NCBI GenBank assembly: GCA_013396995.1
Contig: VWZP01005802.1
Location: 1 to 64,000, forward strand
Reading direction: 5' to 3'
DNA from: Dicaeum eximium
Lineage: Eukaryota; Chordata; Aves; Passeriformes; Dicaeidae
Length of the DNA: 64,000 nucleotides
Positions 25,158 to 36,560 of the stretch are shown here, piece after piece; positions within the stretch are counted from its first letter, which is position 1; the number at the start of each line of letters is the position of its first letter. The position numbers and the translations under genes were made by a program. The notes under the pieces are model-generated. The model had not been told where the DNA came from. It made no database searches and saw only the letters and a list, made by a program, of their open reading frames with translations.

Positions 25158-25313
25158 CTGAAAGTGGCATTATTGCTTCTTCCAGCTCCTGTAAAGGCTT
25201 CTGCAGTGCTAGAAGCTGGATGTGGATATCTTGGTAATCCTTGTCTTCCCCAGCTCTAATCCACTGCCACCCAACCTGGCTCACAGAGCTTGGATTTTCC
25301 TGGTTCTCTGGGA
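25158..25313 (-). other. Candidate internal exon, unidentified, 156 nt
   Basis: Read from 25313 to 25158, this is open in one frame for 51 complete codons plus 2 and 1 flanking bases, so it would keep frame if spliced in or skipped. The predicted peptide is hydrophilic with a QLLALQKPLQELEEA stretch that could form a short helix. Just upstream is tttggtttctccctttcctag, a good polypyrimidine tract and AG acceptor. The donor, TCAG|GTTTAG, is weak; a second possible donor (AAA|GTAAAT) lies near 25086 if the exon is longer (open frame to 25057). I recognise no protein family and found no matching exon nearby. It may equally be chance. Confidence 0.15.
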
Positions 25314-27248
25314 CTAGGAAAGGGAGAAACCAAATGAGGAAGGATTACACATCAGTAGTGATCAAATCATTAGTGTGCCTTGAAAAGCACAGCCCATAAG
25401 CCTGAAGAGGTCTGGCAGAAATCTGGCCAGAAGTCATTCAGAAACCAGAAGAGAAGAAAAATTGCTTCCAAGCCCATAACTTACCCTGCTGGACCACTCA
25501 GCTCTTCCTCAATCTCATTCCCTTCCCACCATGAACAGTTCTGAAACAGTCTTGAATAAAGAGTGCATAAAAACCAGCTGAGTTGTTTTGGGGGGTGCCC
25601 ATGGGCATGGAGGAACTGCAGATGTGTTATTCTCCTGTGCCAGCACCATGTGATGAACACAACCAGTCACAGCACAGGACTTCCTAAACACCTATACAAA
25701 TTGCAGCTGTCTACACCCTTCCAACCCTGAGATGGGCCAGGGACAGCCCAGTCCTCGTGCACCCTTGTTTTTTTGGCAAGAATAGAGCAATCCCCAGCAC
25801 ACAGAGTGTCAAACAACCCCATGGGCTCACACCTCCAGCTCTGCAGAGGGCATTGCTGCAGATGGGGTGATGAACTAATCTGAGATGTGCCTGCCCCAAC
25901 ATGCTGGCAGACTGAGCTGACACAAATACAGGGTCTCTTGGGCAGGATATTCAGTAATTTTTCTTTCTTGTGTGCAAAATCTCATCATATTCACCCAAGA
26001 AAAACTCCAGTCAATTGCTCAAGGAGGTATTGTATGAAAGGTGGGTTAAGTACTGGACAGTTCGTCTTTGAATGGTGTTGTTCTGCATAAAGAGAAAATG
26101 GACATGACTGTTTCCTTGGTGAACAGAGGAGGTAGACTGGCTCTTCTCAGCTCAGGTGAGAGTTTTCTGGCTTTTTTTTTTTTAAAACCAGCTTGAGTCA
26201 AAGATGCTGTTACTATACTGGCGATTACATAGTCCCACTTTAAATTTCTAAGGAGTCTGTAAATTGCTTTTCTAGTGTTTTCAAACCAGCTGGTGGCTGT
26301 GTTGGCTGACTATCTAAGATACTAGTGAATGATTTGGCACACTGTAAACCACTGTGCACTCGCAACGCCAACTGTGGCAAGAGATTTTGCTTCCTTAAGG
26401 AATTTCCTATTCTGCAAATCAGAGTTTAGCACCAACCAAACACCATCTATCAAGACTAAAGTCTGCCTTACACAGCGTGAGTTATATTATTACATTCATT
26501 GCCAGCAATAAGTCTCTTGAATGTCTTGGTTGTTTTTAACATATACTCAGTTTAGGAAAGCAAAGCAATTCTTCAGAATGAGTTTTCAATTTGTACGCTT
26601 GAATAGTTTAAATTCCATTCCAGCAATACATAATGCATTGCTGCCATGCTCTGTATCTAATTCAGACTGCTTGGATATTAAGACAGTAACCACTTGTGTA
26701 TTGTCATTAGTACTCAGCAGATTGAGGACAATCTTAGAATGAAAATCACTCCTAGCAGGTTCTGCATTTGGTAAAGTTAAGGTTGACATCAAGACAAACC
26801 AAGGAACAGTGGAAAATAAATTATCATGTACTTTTCCTCAGTATGTTCTAGAGAAAATAAAAGCTTTCTTAATGTTTTTAGCCTGACCAGCATTGACACA
26901 GCCCACTGCTTATGAGAAATGTCATGGTAATTTTATTTCAGTTTCTACCACTGTCACCAGTCTTGTTAGACATTAATTTAGGATTTGAAGGAATAGATGA
27001 ATTTATGTGCATCTCCAATATATTTTCATGATGTTAACTCCTGATGCAAAATTGAATGCAAGGATTCCAGCATGGATCACACACTTTACAAATGGAGTGG
27101 CAATGTAAACCCACCCCAAATACACCCATCCCTGCAGAGCTGAGACTGAAAGGGTCATGCAACATGCACACACTCCTGACCTGGAGTCATGGGTCTCTGA
27201 AAGTATCCATTTCAGAGAACCAAAAGTGAGTTTGTTTGCCACTTAGAG
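25314..27248. other. Unique stretch, no gene seen
   Basis: Nothing recognised apart from low-complexity patches. Frames are under 80 codons. Confidence 0.5.
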
Positions 27249-27400
27249 TGTCTTGGTTTAAAAAGACAGGTGTCTGCTAAGGAAGAAAAAAAAACACAAA
27301 CCCCCTCCCTCCAAATCACCACAATTTTTTGAAATTAAAACGCTCTCAGGCAAAAAAATATGGGGATAGGAATAACAGTTTTTACTAGGAAAAAAAAACT
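27249..27400 (-). mobile_element. Truncated LTR, same family as the solo LTR at 56334
   Basis: The first 150 bp follow the plus-strand start of the 56334 LTR: tgtcttggttta, aggtgtctgctaaggaag, ttgaaattaa, gctctcaggcaaa, ataggaataacag. In sense orientation (minus) this is the 3' half (R/U5) of the LTR, and the U3 half is missing. The polyadenylation signal is mutated relative to the other copy (AATAAA read as AGTAAA). Substitutions are more numerous and A-rich insertions are present, so this is an older insertion or a more decayed copy. Beyond about 27400 the match is no longer clear, and an N occurs at 27435. No target-site duplication could be sought because one end is gone. Confidence 0.85.
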
Positions 27401-30400
27401 AAAGGAAACAAAGGTACTAGTACCAGCAAACAATNTAAATTTGTCAACAGACAAATTATTGATCCTTGCACTGAGAAAAAATTCAATACAAGTCATCCTG
27501 CTACTTAAATTCATATTGATGTGTCAATTTGATGCACTGTTTATACTCATTTCTTTGCCATAATATTCCTATGCATCTGGCAAAATACATTTTAGGGATA
27601 GCTTATTGAGGCAGAGGAAACCTTAACATTCTTTCAGATACAAAATGAAGCATTTTGAAATGAATTTATTTTAAAGTGAAATTGAAAATAAATTTGAGCA
27701 AAAAAACACCCAGATTTCCTATGCTGCAAAGAAAAAGTGTATGCCAAAAGACATTATTTTAAATCTAATATCATTGTTAACAGTGAACTACATTCTCAAT
27801 TTAAAAAAAAAAGTTTGGACTTTTTCACACATTCTTCAATTTTTCTTGTTTGTTTCACAACAAAATATCAACCAAATTCCCCTACAGGATTGCAGTGATT
27901 GCAACAGTGATATGTTCTGGATGTATTTCAGAACTGAGAGATGACAATGTCATTCAGTCTTTGTGTTGTAAGTGGCAAGAAAATTCCACCTTTTTCCTGA
28001 GGACCTTTGGATTTTATGCCAGGATCAGGGTTGATGGCAACATTTTACAATAATGGCACAGCTCTGGACCTGCCTAGGGCACACCTGGTTCTTAGACTCT
28101 TCTCTTCAAAGGCTGCTATTCACAGAGTAGTGGACAAAGATGTAGTGGAGGAGTGGACTTGTAGTGGAGGTAGATTGTTAGTGCCATTTCCTGGCAATTT
28201 CTGAACAGTCTCTCTGTGTGCAGGTAGAAGGTTTTATAAAATCTGTTTTGCAGACAAATTTATGTCCTTTGGACAAATCAGAACTTGAACAGCTTTCAAG
28301 GATGTCAGGCAAATATTTCATATTTTCAATTTATACTAAATAGTGATGTATCATGGGCTACAATGAAAGAATAACAGCACTGGAAAAGTAGACCTGGATA
28401 TCCAGATATTTGTGTTTTGCCTATGCCACAGGCTTCACATAAATTTAACCAAACACAATTGCTTCTGTCTCAAAATCTTACAAAAACCTGAGGAGACTTA
28501 AGAAGGAGCTGCTTGTACGACTCCAGATAGTTGCAGAATTTTGGATGATTTGGGTTTACACTGAGAACAGACCAATTTGAGAGCCCCACTGGCATGGAGG
28601 GCACTCTCCATGGGTGAGATTCCATACTCCTGCTGGCTGACAGGGAGCCCAGGGTCCTCTCACAGCCAAGTCAGTGTTGAGCTGCCCAGAGCACTCTGTG
28701 GGCTGAGGTCAAGGAGGTGGCAATAGAGGGAGGGGAGCAATATCTTTGAGTTGCCCATAAGAGTGGTCATGGCACAAGTTCCATGCTACAGAAAATTCTC
28801 TGATTTTTCCTTCCCATTCTCAAGCAAGGTCATGCCAGCTGACACAGATGGAACACACAAACAACCAAAAGTCAAATGCCAAAACTGGATCAGGTTTGGG
28901 GGCATGAATATTGGTTTAATAAAAGTTACTCCCTCTCCTACTAAACTTTTCTTATTCACATTCATAAACCTTCCCTTCATCACTCCTGTTTCCAGGCTTC
29001 TGCAGAGGGGAAACAAAACTAAAAGAGAATGTACAGCAGTGCATGGCATAGAAATCAGGTTCATGAACAGCATCTGTCATCAGCATAGGGATTTTCTGGG
29101 GAAAAGGTATTTTTCCTCTACTAACAGCATATGAATTCCTAACGCAAACAAATTACATAGCCTCCTCAAAAATCTTGCAAACTTGCAAACTTTGCTATTG
29201 CAAAGGCAATAACATTTTATATGCACCAACCATTACTACTTGCAGCTGAAGTTTCAAAGGGAAATGAAATTTCTTTGTTATGCAGCCACAAACTTAATTT
29301 TCAAGAAACATCTAAAACACCTTACTAGTATACTATCTCACAGTGCTAATTAATAGCTATGCCTTGGACATAGTTTTATTGGAAAATAAATCATATGAAG
29401 TATAGACCAAATTTTTCAAGGGATATATATTCAGGTATCTGTTTGTACCACCACTAAACTTGTCTACTCTCTTTTGGCATCTTCATCATTCTCTTTTAAT
29501 GAAGGCTATAAACCAGAGATATAATTGAGCCAGTGGCAGGAAGCAAACCACCCTTTAACAATTTTAATAGCTTCTGAGCAATTCCACACAGTGAGAACCA
29601 GCCACCTGGACACTCCAGGGTTTAATAGACAGCTTTGGTAATGGTATTCCAATAGCACACGTTGCCTGAGACACTTCTGGATCCTGTGAGAACTGCTGTG
29701 TTGGCACAAGCTTTTAAAGCTCTGGCTTAGCAGAGTGCTTAAAAGCATCCTTAGTAGTAAGCAGTAAATTTAATAAAGCTGCTCAAATGTTTGAATTGGA
29801 CAAATAACTGCTGTGATAAGTCATGAACTGGTGTACTGTAGTTAAAGGAGGGTCTGAGCCCTAAGCCTCCAGAAAACACACTCAGACCATGGGATGTTGG
29901 GTTTTTCTCCATCTATTGTTTCTGTACTATTCAAGTGAGTACTCGAATGAGAGTGCCTATAGTGTCCTCAGGAAACAGGACTCTGATGGATTGAGCTTCC
30001 AGGAGTGTCCTGAAAGGGTGATAATTGCTTCCCTGGAGCTCTTTTCTCTTGCTAACATAGCCCAGATTGTGGCTGGTGCTCTGACACTCAAGGATACATT
30101 ATTCACTTATGTTCAACTTGTCATCCACTGGGGACCCCGGGGTCCTTTTCTCTTCCTCAGCCAGTCTGTTCAGCACTTTGCTTTGTCTTCATTGAGCTTC
30201 TTGAGGCTCCAACCAGCCCATTTCTTCAGCTTGCAGACCCACATGAATCTACCTTCCACCATGTCAACCATTCTCCCTAGTTTGATTGGGAGAATGTGAA
30301 AATACACACATGTGAGAGGTATATTCTGTCTGTCACTCAGGAAAATAATCAAAACATTGACTGCTTTTTTGAATCTTGATCCTATGGAAGCACCAAAGTT

Positions 30401-33400
30401 CTAAACTCTTTACTCTAGCCCAGATGTAGTGAGGAGTTTATCAACAGAGCTTGGAGTAGTCTCATGTACTACATCCTGGGAGCTCTGCACCTACCAAGGA
30501 CAAATACATCAACTCTGCTAAACTCAGATTTTTGCTTCCTAACCTCGCTCACTTGAAATCAGAGCTGTTCTTATCACCATGCCTAAATTCAGCAGCATTT
30601 TATATTACAGACACCTGACCTAACAGTCCAGAATCCTACTGCTGTCAGATGGAACCAGTCAGCTGAGCTGGTGGAGCTCAGGCTGCTCCTAGGCATGAGA
30701 CTGGACGCACACAGGCATAAACCAAATGCCAACAACTCTATTCACTGGGTCTTCTCCAGTGCTGCAAAGACCAGGGTAACATGCTGGATGCAGGTCATGA
30801 GTAGTCAGACACCTCCAGCCCCAGAAGCCAGACCAGGGCTGCTACTAATGCTCCCTCCCTACTCAGTCCAGAGACACGGGCTCCTCTTTGGGAGAGCTCT
30901 TTAAAAGTCTGATATGCATGCCTGTACATCTTCCCCTCCCTCTGCTCACTACACACTTGGTTTCTTGGACATGTAGTCAAAACCAATGAAACCTGCTCAG
31001 TCTGCCAGTGTGACAAATGGGAAAGGCAGTCCTGATTCCATGTCAGGTCTTTATAAAAGTAACAGAGGGGATTTCTTTCTGGAAACACCTGCCTAGCATT
31101 AATTTTCACATATATGTCTGCATTTCTGAGGTGCTAATAAGTTGCCCTCAATGTAATTTAGCAAAGCCTGGCACACATCCTCCCTCTCCTGAAGATGCTT
31201 TACTCTCTTTATTCAGGGCTCTTTACCTGTAATGACATGCTCTGCTGCATATTTAAAAGGTTCATCTTAATAGAGCCATGGTTATGCTTAGTAGATTGTG
31301 AAAGGGAAAGCTGCTTCTTTGACAGCAAGTATAATTTGCCCAATTTTACCCTCTTGATAGAGAAGCCCAGCAATTTCAGCTAGGCAAATCCTAGGAATAA
31401 AATCTCTATCCCTTGTTAGAGATAACAGCATGGCAAACAGCTATGGTGTTTCAGGATTCTTTATTCCCTGTTGTTTTTGCACTCCTTTCCAATCATTAAG
31501 ATTATTGCAAAAGTTGCTACGATTTTTTAAAAATTATTTTATTTTATTAGGCACTATACAAACACGTTGTGCTAAGTAGAAAGAAAATGAGCACAGGAGC
31601 AGCTGGTTTCTTGCTATCTGCATGAGCTAGGTGAAAATACAAATAACCAGACTCCCTTACCATGTGTCAGGCACCAGGTTTAGTCTGACTGTAATTGCTC
31701 CCCTGATTGCCATGCAGAGAGCCTCAGCAGCAATCTCAGCTTTGCAAAACCATCATCCTCTCCTGCAGTTCCAGAGGTGAAATAAGGATGCACAACTATC
31801 TCTGTTGCTCCAGATTCCAAAACTTTTTCTGTCCCTCTTGCCAACAAAAGTCCTACTTTGGTCTTAGCTGAGAGATATTTTATTACTCCTAGTAAAAGCA
31901 AGAGGGCTTAATTGGTTAATTATTATTGTCTATTACACCTTGTTTTTCAGTTCTACTACCACTTTATCCAGAAAAGGAACATAGCTTTCATATAATTCTA
32001 AAAAGATAAAGATGGAATATGAATAAGGTTGATTTCTGATGCTGAAAATATGCATATTTTAAAGATCTTATAATGAGCTATATTTCAGATGGTCAAAATC
32101 TAGCTAAGCTCAATTCCATATATTTATTTTTCCTTCAAAATTAATTAAACTCATTTTTATTTACGTATTTCACACTACTCATATCTTTTCTATCCATTAA
32201 GGTGCCAACAGGAAAATAATTGCAATCACAAACCAGTGCTTTATATCTCCCATCTCACCCTACTTTTACTCTGAGTCAGCAAAGAGATTTTCCAAATAAA
32301 TCAAAGGTTTCCCTCTTCCTTGTGGCGAGACACATCACATTACATTAGAGCCATCTTTCAAACTCTCCTACTAACTGGGGTGAGAATATTAAAATAAACA
32401 CAATTTCAAATTCCAGTCTTGGCAAGTTAATAAAAGGAGGTATCTTGGTATTTTGAAATTATATTTTGTAGTGGCTTTCAAGCACACTTTACTGGGTGTC
32501 TTATTTGTAACAAAAGGACAGGTTTTGATGTGTAGAAAAATATTTCCATATCATATTTAAGCATCTGGACAACAATTACTAGTTTGACCTTTGTAAAAGG
32601 CCATCCCTGCAGAACTGAAATGATACTTCCTTAACTCCTGCCACTTTTTGTTGCTTCTCTTCTTTTTCCTTACAATTTATTAATTCTCACAGTTGAGTTA
32701 ACATTTTAGAGAGCACCAGGGAGGGAGAAAAAAAATCTGCAGACCTTGTCTCCAAATTATGTGATGAAGAGACGTTCTGTTAATACACAGCCCTCCTCTT
32801 TATCTCCCCCTGAAATGGGGAGTTGCAATCTCATGTCAGACTTACCCAATTTTTTTGCCTCCAAAGCAGGGGTTATCAAAATCTCATTGACAGAAGTCAC
32901 CTATATGAATCAATATGAAAAAGCAATGAGTTTGTCATATATTTTTGCACTGAAATAGGTCCACAAATTTTGCCCAGCTCTGATACGAAGCCAGCACTTG
33001 ACTGAACGCTGCTTTGCATCCTTAACTATAAAAGCTGCAACCTGCACAAGTCTGATAACAGCTCACAGTTACTGCAAGCAATTCCTTTAAGGGAGAAAAT
33101 TGCAGTGCATCCATTAACACCAATAACTTTGCCTTCCATCCGTCCCATGGCTTCATGCATGCTGGGGCTGCCAGAGAAGAGATCCCACATTTCTGGGTGG
33201 AAAATAAGCCTGACACTGAGAAATACACCACATTCCACTGGGATACAAGTGAAACCCTTCATGACAGCAGTGGTCAGCCATGGTGATGGTTTTTCTGTTA
33301 AACCAAAGTTCACCCGATTTTGTTAATTTGCTTTGCTCGTAAAGAAAAGGATTTCAAGCTCACTGAAGTCCAGGTTCTGTAACACTCCTCCTCGTCCAAA

Positions 33401-36065
33401 TACCAAGCTGACAGACTGAGCATCTATGGGCTTTCCTCCCACTCCATCTCTCCAGAGACCTGCTAAGACTTTGCAGTTGAAATTAAACGAGCTACCCCAT
33501 AATTTTACATGTAACTTGTCACCAGCAGTCGAAGTAATGAAGACACCTGCTGGTTGCTCACCACCCAGGCATCAGAGAGATCTCTCCTGGCATCGATTTT
33601 AATTAGTTCATTGCAATGCTCTTTGTCTTCTCATCCTCTTTTCATCAGGAAACCTTCACTCATACTCCTTTCAAAATCCTACTCTGCAGATCTGGAATTG
33701 TGCTGAGCTACAGCTGGCTCAAAAATTGGACCCCTTGTGTTCAGAAACTTCACTACTGAAGGCAGAGCAATACAGCAATTGCCCTCTCTTATGCCCTACT
33801 TATTCCCATGCAGTATAAATAGTTTGCATACCTTGTGAATCATCTAAATTCTGTAGAATCAACATTAAAAATATCTGACCTCACTGAAAATGAAATCTTT
33901 CAGCCTCTGATACTGAGAAGTCAAAATTCATTACTGGATGTGCAGAACTGCAGCTACCCATCATAACAATTTCCACCATGTGCCATAAATTTATAACAGC
34001 CCTTTCCCTAAAAGCAGACAAGATGTGGTACATTTGATCACATGTAGGCTAGTTCCTTACAGAAAGATCCATTGTGGAAAGAGAAACTTTAGAATATACA
34101 AAAAACCTATTATCACCATGATCTGGCACAGCTACAGAGGAAGGAGCACATGAGCCACAGCATGAGAATACTGCAAGAGAGTACAGTGAAGCACAGCCCC
34201 AGTGCCAGTAATTAAAAGCCTGTGAAGCCTCTGTGGCCTGTGGACAGCAGAGATGTGAACTTTCTAGGGCTCTTGCTTTGCTGCTTAAGGCTCACACCCT
34301 GCAGCACAGGACCAGGAATGCCTGTACTACCAATTAAATGAAGGGGACAAAGAGAGATTTCAAGCACTCAGCCCTTACTACCTACAATTAATGTAACGAT
34401 TTTCAGACTATTACAGCTAGTTCTGCTATGATAAATCTTATTTTTTGAAGGAAGCTATTTCTAGCTTAGAGCAGCCTGTGCTGTTCAGTAATTGCTTACC
34501 TCCAAGAGAAGGCTCATTCTCTCTCCAGAGACCTGCCCTGAAGATGTGTCCCTGAAATGGCCTCTGACCCTGCCCAGGACAAGTATGTCCTTAAAGAGTG
34601 TCTCCAGGAAGGCTCTCTGGAAATACGGGCTCTTATTTCTTGAACACAGGCTGTCAAATTAAAAAATAGACTAATGAGGCAGAAGAAGAATAAGGCAGTT
34701 AAAATCTGTTTCAGAGGCTGAGGATTTGAGGACGCAAAAAACACAAACAAGGAAAATTTGAACACTTGTGATGATAAATGCTGTGTATCTGCAAACAGTG
34801 ACAGGGAAAAGAAGACACTTAGAAACTGCTTTATGTACCTGCTTTAGGCATTTAATAGCTTCCATTCACCTCAGTTAAAGATGGAGAAGTATGACATTTT
34901 TGAGGACTGTAACACTCCCTATAAAAATAAAATTTACGTGTACAATGTTTTCTGCAGAGTGAAAAAATGGAGGGAGAAGGGGGAGCTGTGTGAGTGATCT
35001 GGAGCTGAAGAACCAGTCATGGTGCTTCTGATAGTGACTGAGAGGGGAGCACCTTCCTCTGGCACTGGGGCAAAATGTTCAGGCAACAGCTGCAAGTTAC
35101 AGGGATCTGTTGGCCACGGTAGTAATTAGATTTATTTCCTGTCTGCAGAAGTAATTTCATTGGCTCAGTAGATGGGAGGAAAACTACAATATGCTCATCT
35201 GGAGTCAGGGTGGTGGGAAGCTCTTTACCTGGCTTTGTGCCTGCAGCTCCACCTGAGAACCAGAGAGGGATGGAGAGACAGGCTCTGTCACTCCCCGGGA
35301 GAGCTGATGAAAAGAATTTCAAATTTGCCACATGAAGGAATTCACTCTCTTCCATCTTCCATTTCTGTAATAGAGATGGGAATTGGAGCCTGTTTCCCCC
35401 AGCCTCATGCCAGTGACCTGGTGAGAGGAGGAGTGGGTTTCTCAGAGAGGAGAGCAGCTTGCTCCCGGTGAGACTGGCAAAGAAGCAGAGCCACCTTCCC
35501 CCAGACCTTCAGCCCTGTAGAACTTGGTGTATGTTCTTTTCCAACTATTCCTTTTTTTCCCCCGGAAGATCTAAAAATGAAAGGTGAATGTTTAAAAGAA
35601 AAGAAAAGAAAATTAAAAAAAAAAAAAAAAACCCAAAGAAAAAAAACCAGCAGAAAAACCTTCTAAACTAATACTGATTATTTTACTTTGTAATCTCTTT
35701 TGAAGGTGTCTATTAATTCTCAACATCAGGAATAAACCCACAGCAGGAAATCATATGNAAAACACCCAACCCTTCTGTTAAGGAAAATCTGCAGAAGAAA
35801 AAAACATTTTGCAATTTACATTGATGATGTGTTTTTGCTATGAAGCTGTTTCAGTGAAAGAAAGATTTCAACTTTTTTATCTTTTAACTGAGAGGTGGCT
35901 TGAAACCTCCCAGACCCAACCCAATAGACTGAATGGGTAGAAGTGCATGAGACAAAGCTGTTGAGCAGAAAAGCCAGCAATCTGTTTATAGAAACTTAGA
36001 CATGTCAGGGCACAATGATCTGGTCAATCTGGAGCTGAGGTCACCTTTTTCTAGAGAGTCATCTC
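27401..36065. other. 8.7 kb unique stretch
   Basis: No transposon or gene recognised. Longest frames are 28751-29134 (127 codons) and 29889-30299 (136 codons), both plus, without domains. It contains a 17-A run (35615-35631), an N at 35758, and at 33480-33640 a segment with intact CpG and several homeodomain-type sites described among the findings. Confidence 0.5.
35596..35648 (+). repeat. A-rich tract with a 17-A run
   Basis: An A/G-rich stretch (aaaagaaaagaaaagaa) leads into 17 A residues at 35615-35631 and a further A-rich tail to about 35648. It could be the tail of an old retroposed copy, but no recognisable source sequence lies upstream. Confidence 0.85.
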
Positions 36066-36180
36066 ACAGAATCACAGAATCATTTAGGTTGGGAAAGACA
36101 TCTAAGATCACTGAGTCCAGCCATTACTCTAAATCTGTCAGGAACATCACAAAACCATGACTCTTGCCTCCTCCAGCCTT
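36066..36180 (-). mobile_element. CR1 LINE 3' end, minus strand
   Basis: The plus strand reads cagaatcacagaatcattta, ggttgggaaagacatctaag, atcactgagtcca, which is the reverse complement of a CR1 3' terminus with two terminal octamers. The following bases keep the family's spacing up to 'aaaaccatg' and then decay. Only about 115 bp survive. It lies 265 bp from a CR1 scrap of opposite orientation. Confidence 0.88.
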
Positions 36181-36444
36181 GCACTGGAGGTAGGTGTCCC
36201 CCTATGAAGTGTGACAGTCCCTTCAGCCATTTCATTGTCCCTTTCTGTCAAAAACAACAGTGTTCACAAAAAACTTAAACAGAACCAAACCAACCAAAAG
36301 ACAAAAAATGCTGGTTTTAGGTATGTTTGTTACACTGCTAGCTTTGGGCAGGAGTGGCTGAGGAGGGGTGTCCATTCACACCCATGAGGAGATTGTGACT
36401 TCTACAGTGGGACAAGAAGGAGCAGCAGAAGCTGGTGGCACATT

Positions 36445-36560
36445 AACCTCAGCCCCATCAATATTTCTAAATATCTGAAAGGAGGGGTCAAGAGGATGGA
36501 GCCAGGCTCTGCTCTGTGGTATTGAGCAATAGGACAAGAGGCAAGGGGCAGAAAACCATG
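36445..36560 (+). mobile_element. CR1 LINE internal fragment, plus strand
   Basis: The segment ccatcaatatttctaaatat, ctgaaaggaggg, aagaggatggagccaggctc, ggacaagaggcaa corresponds to the last coding part of CR1 just before the 3' UTR (in translation KYLKGG..RMEPGS). Both ends are lost. Orientation is opposite to the neighbour at 36066-36180, so the two are separate insertions or the product of an inversion. Confidence 0.85.

Noticed and set aside
29889..30299. 136-codon plus frame with a hydrophobic N-terminus resembling a signal peptide
   Set aside because: The rest is compositionally random, with no cysteine pattern or domain, no upstream promoter and no exon context.
31520..31565. ttattttattttattaggca followed by ctatacaaacac as the 3' end of an old SINE or LINE
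   Set aside because: Only about 15 bases look familiar and the flanks give no support.
35596..35648. Poly(A) tail of a processed pseudogene
   Set aside because: No recognisable mRNA-derived sequence upstream; the open frame at 35172-35471 resembles no known protein.
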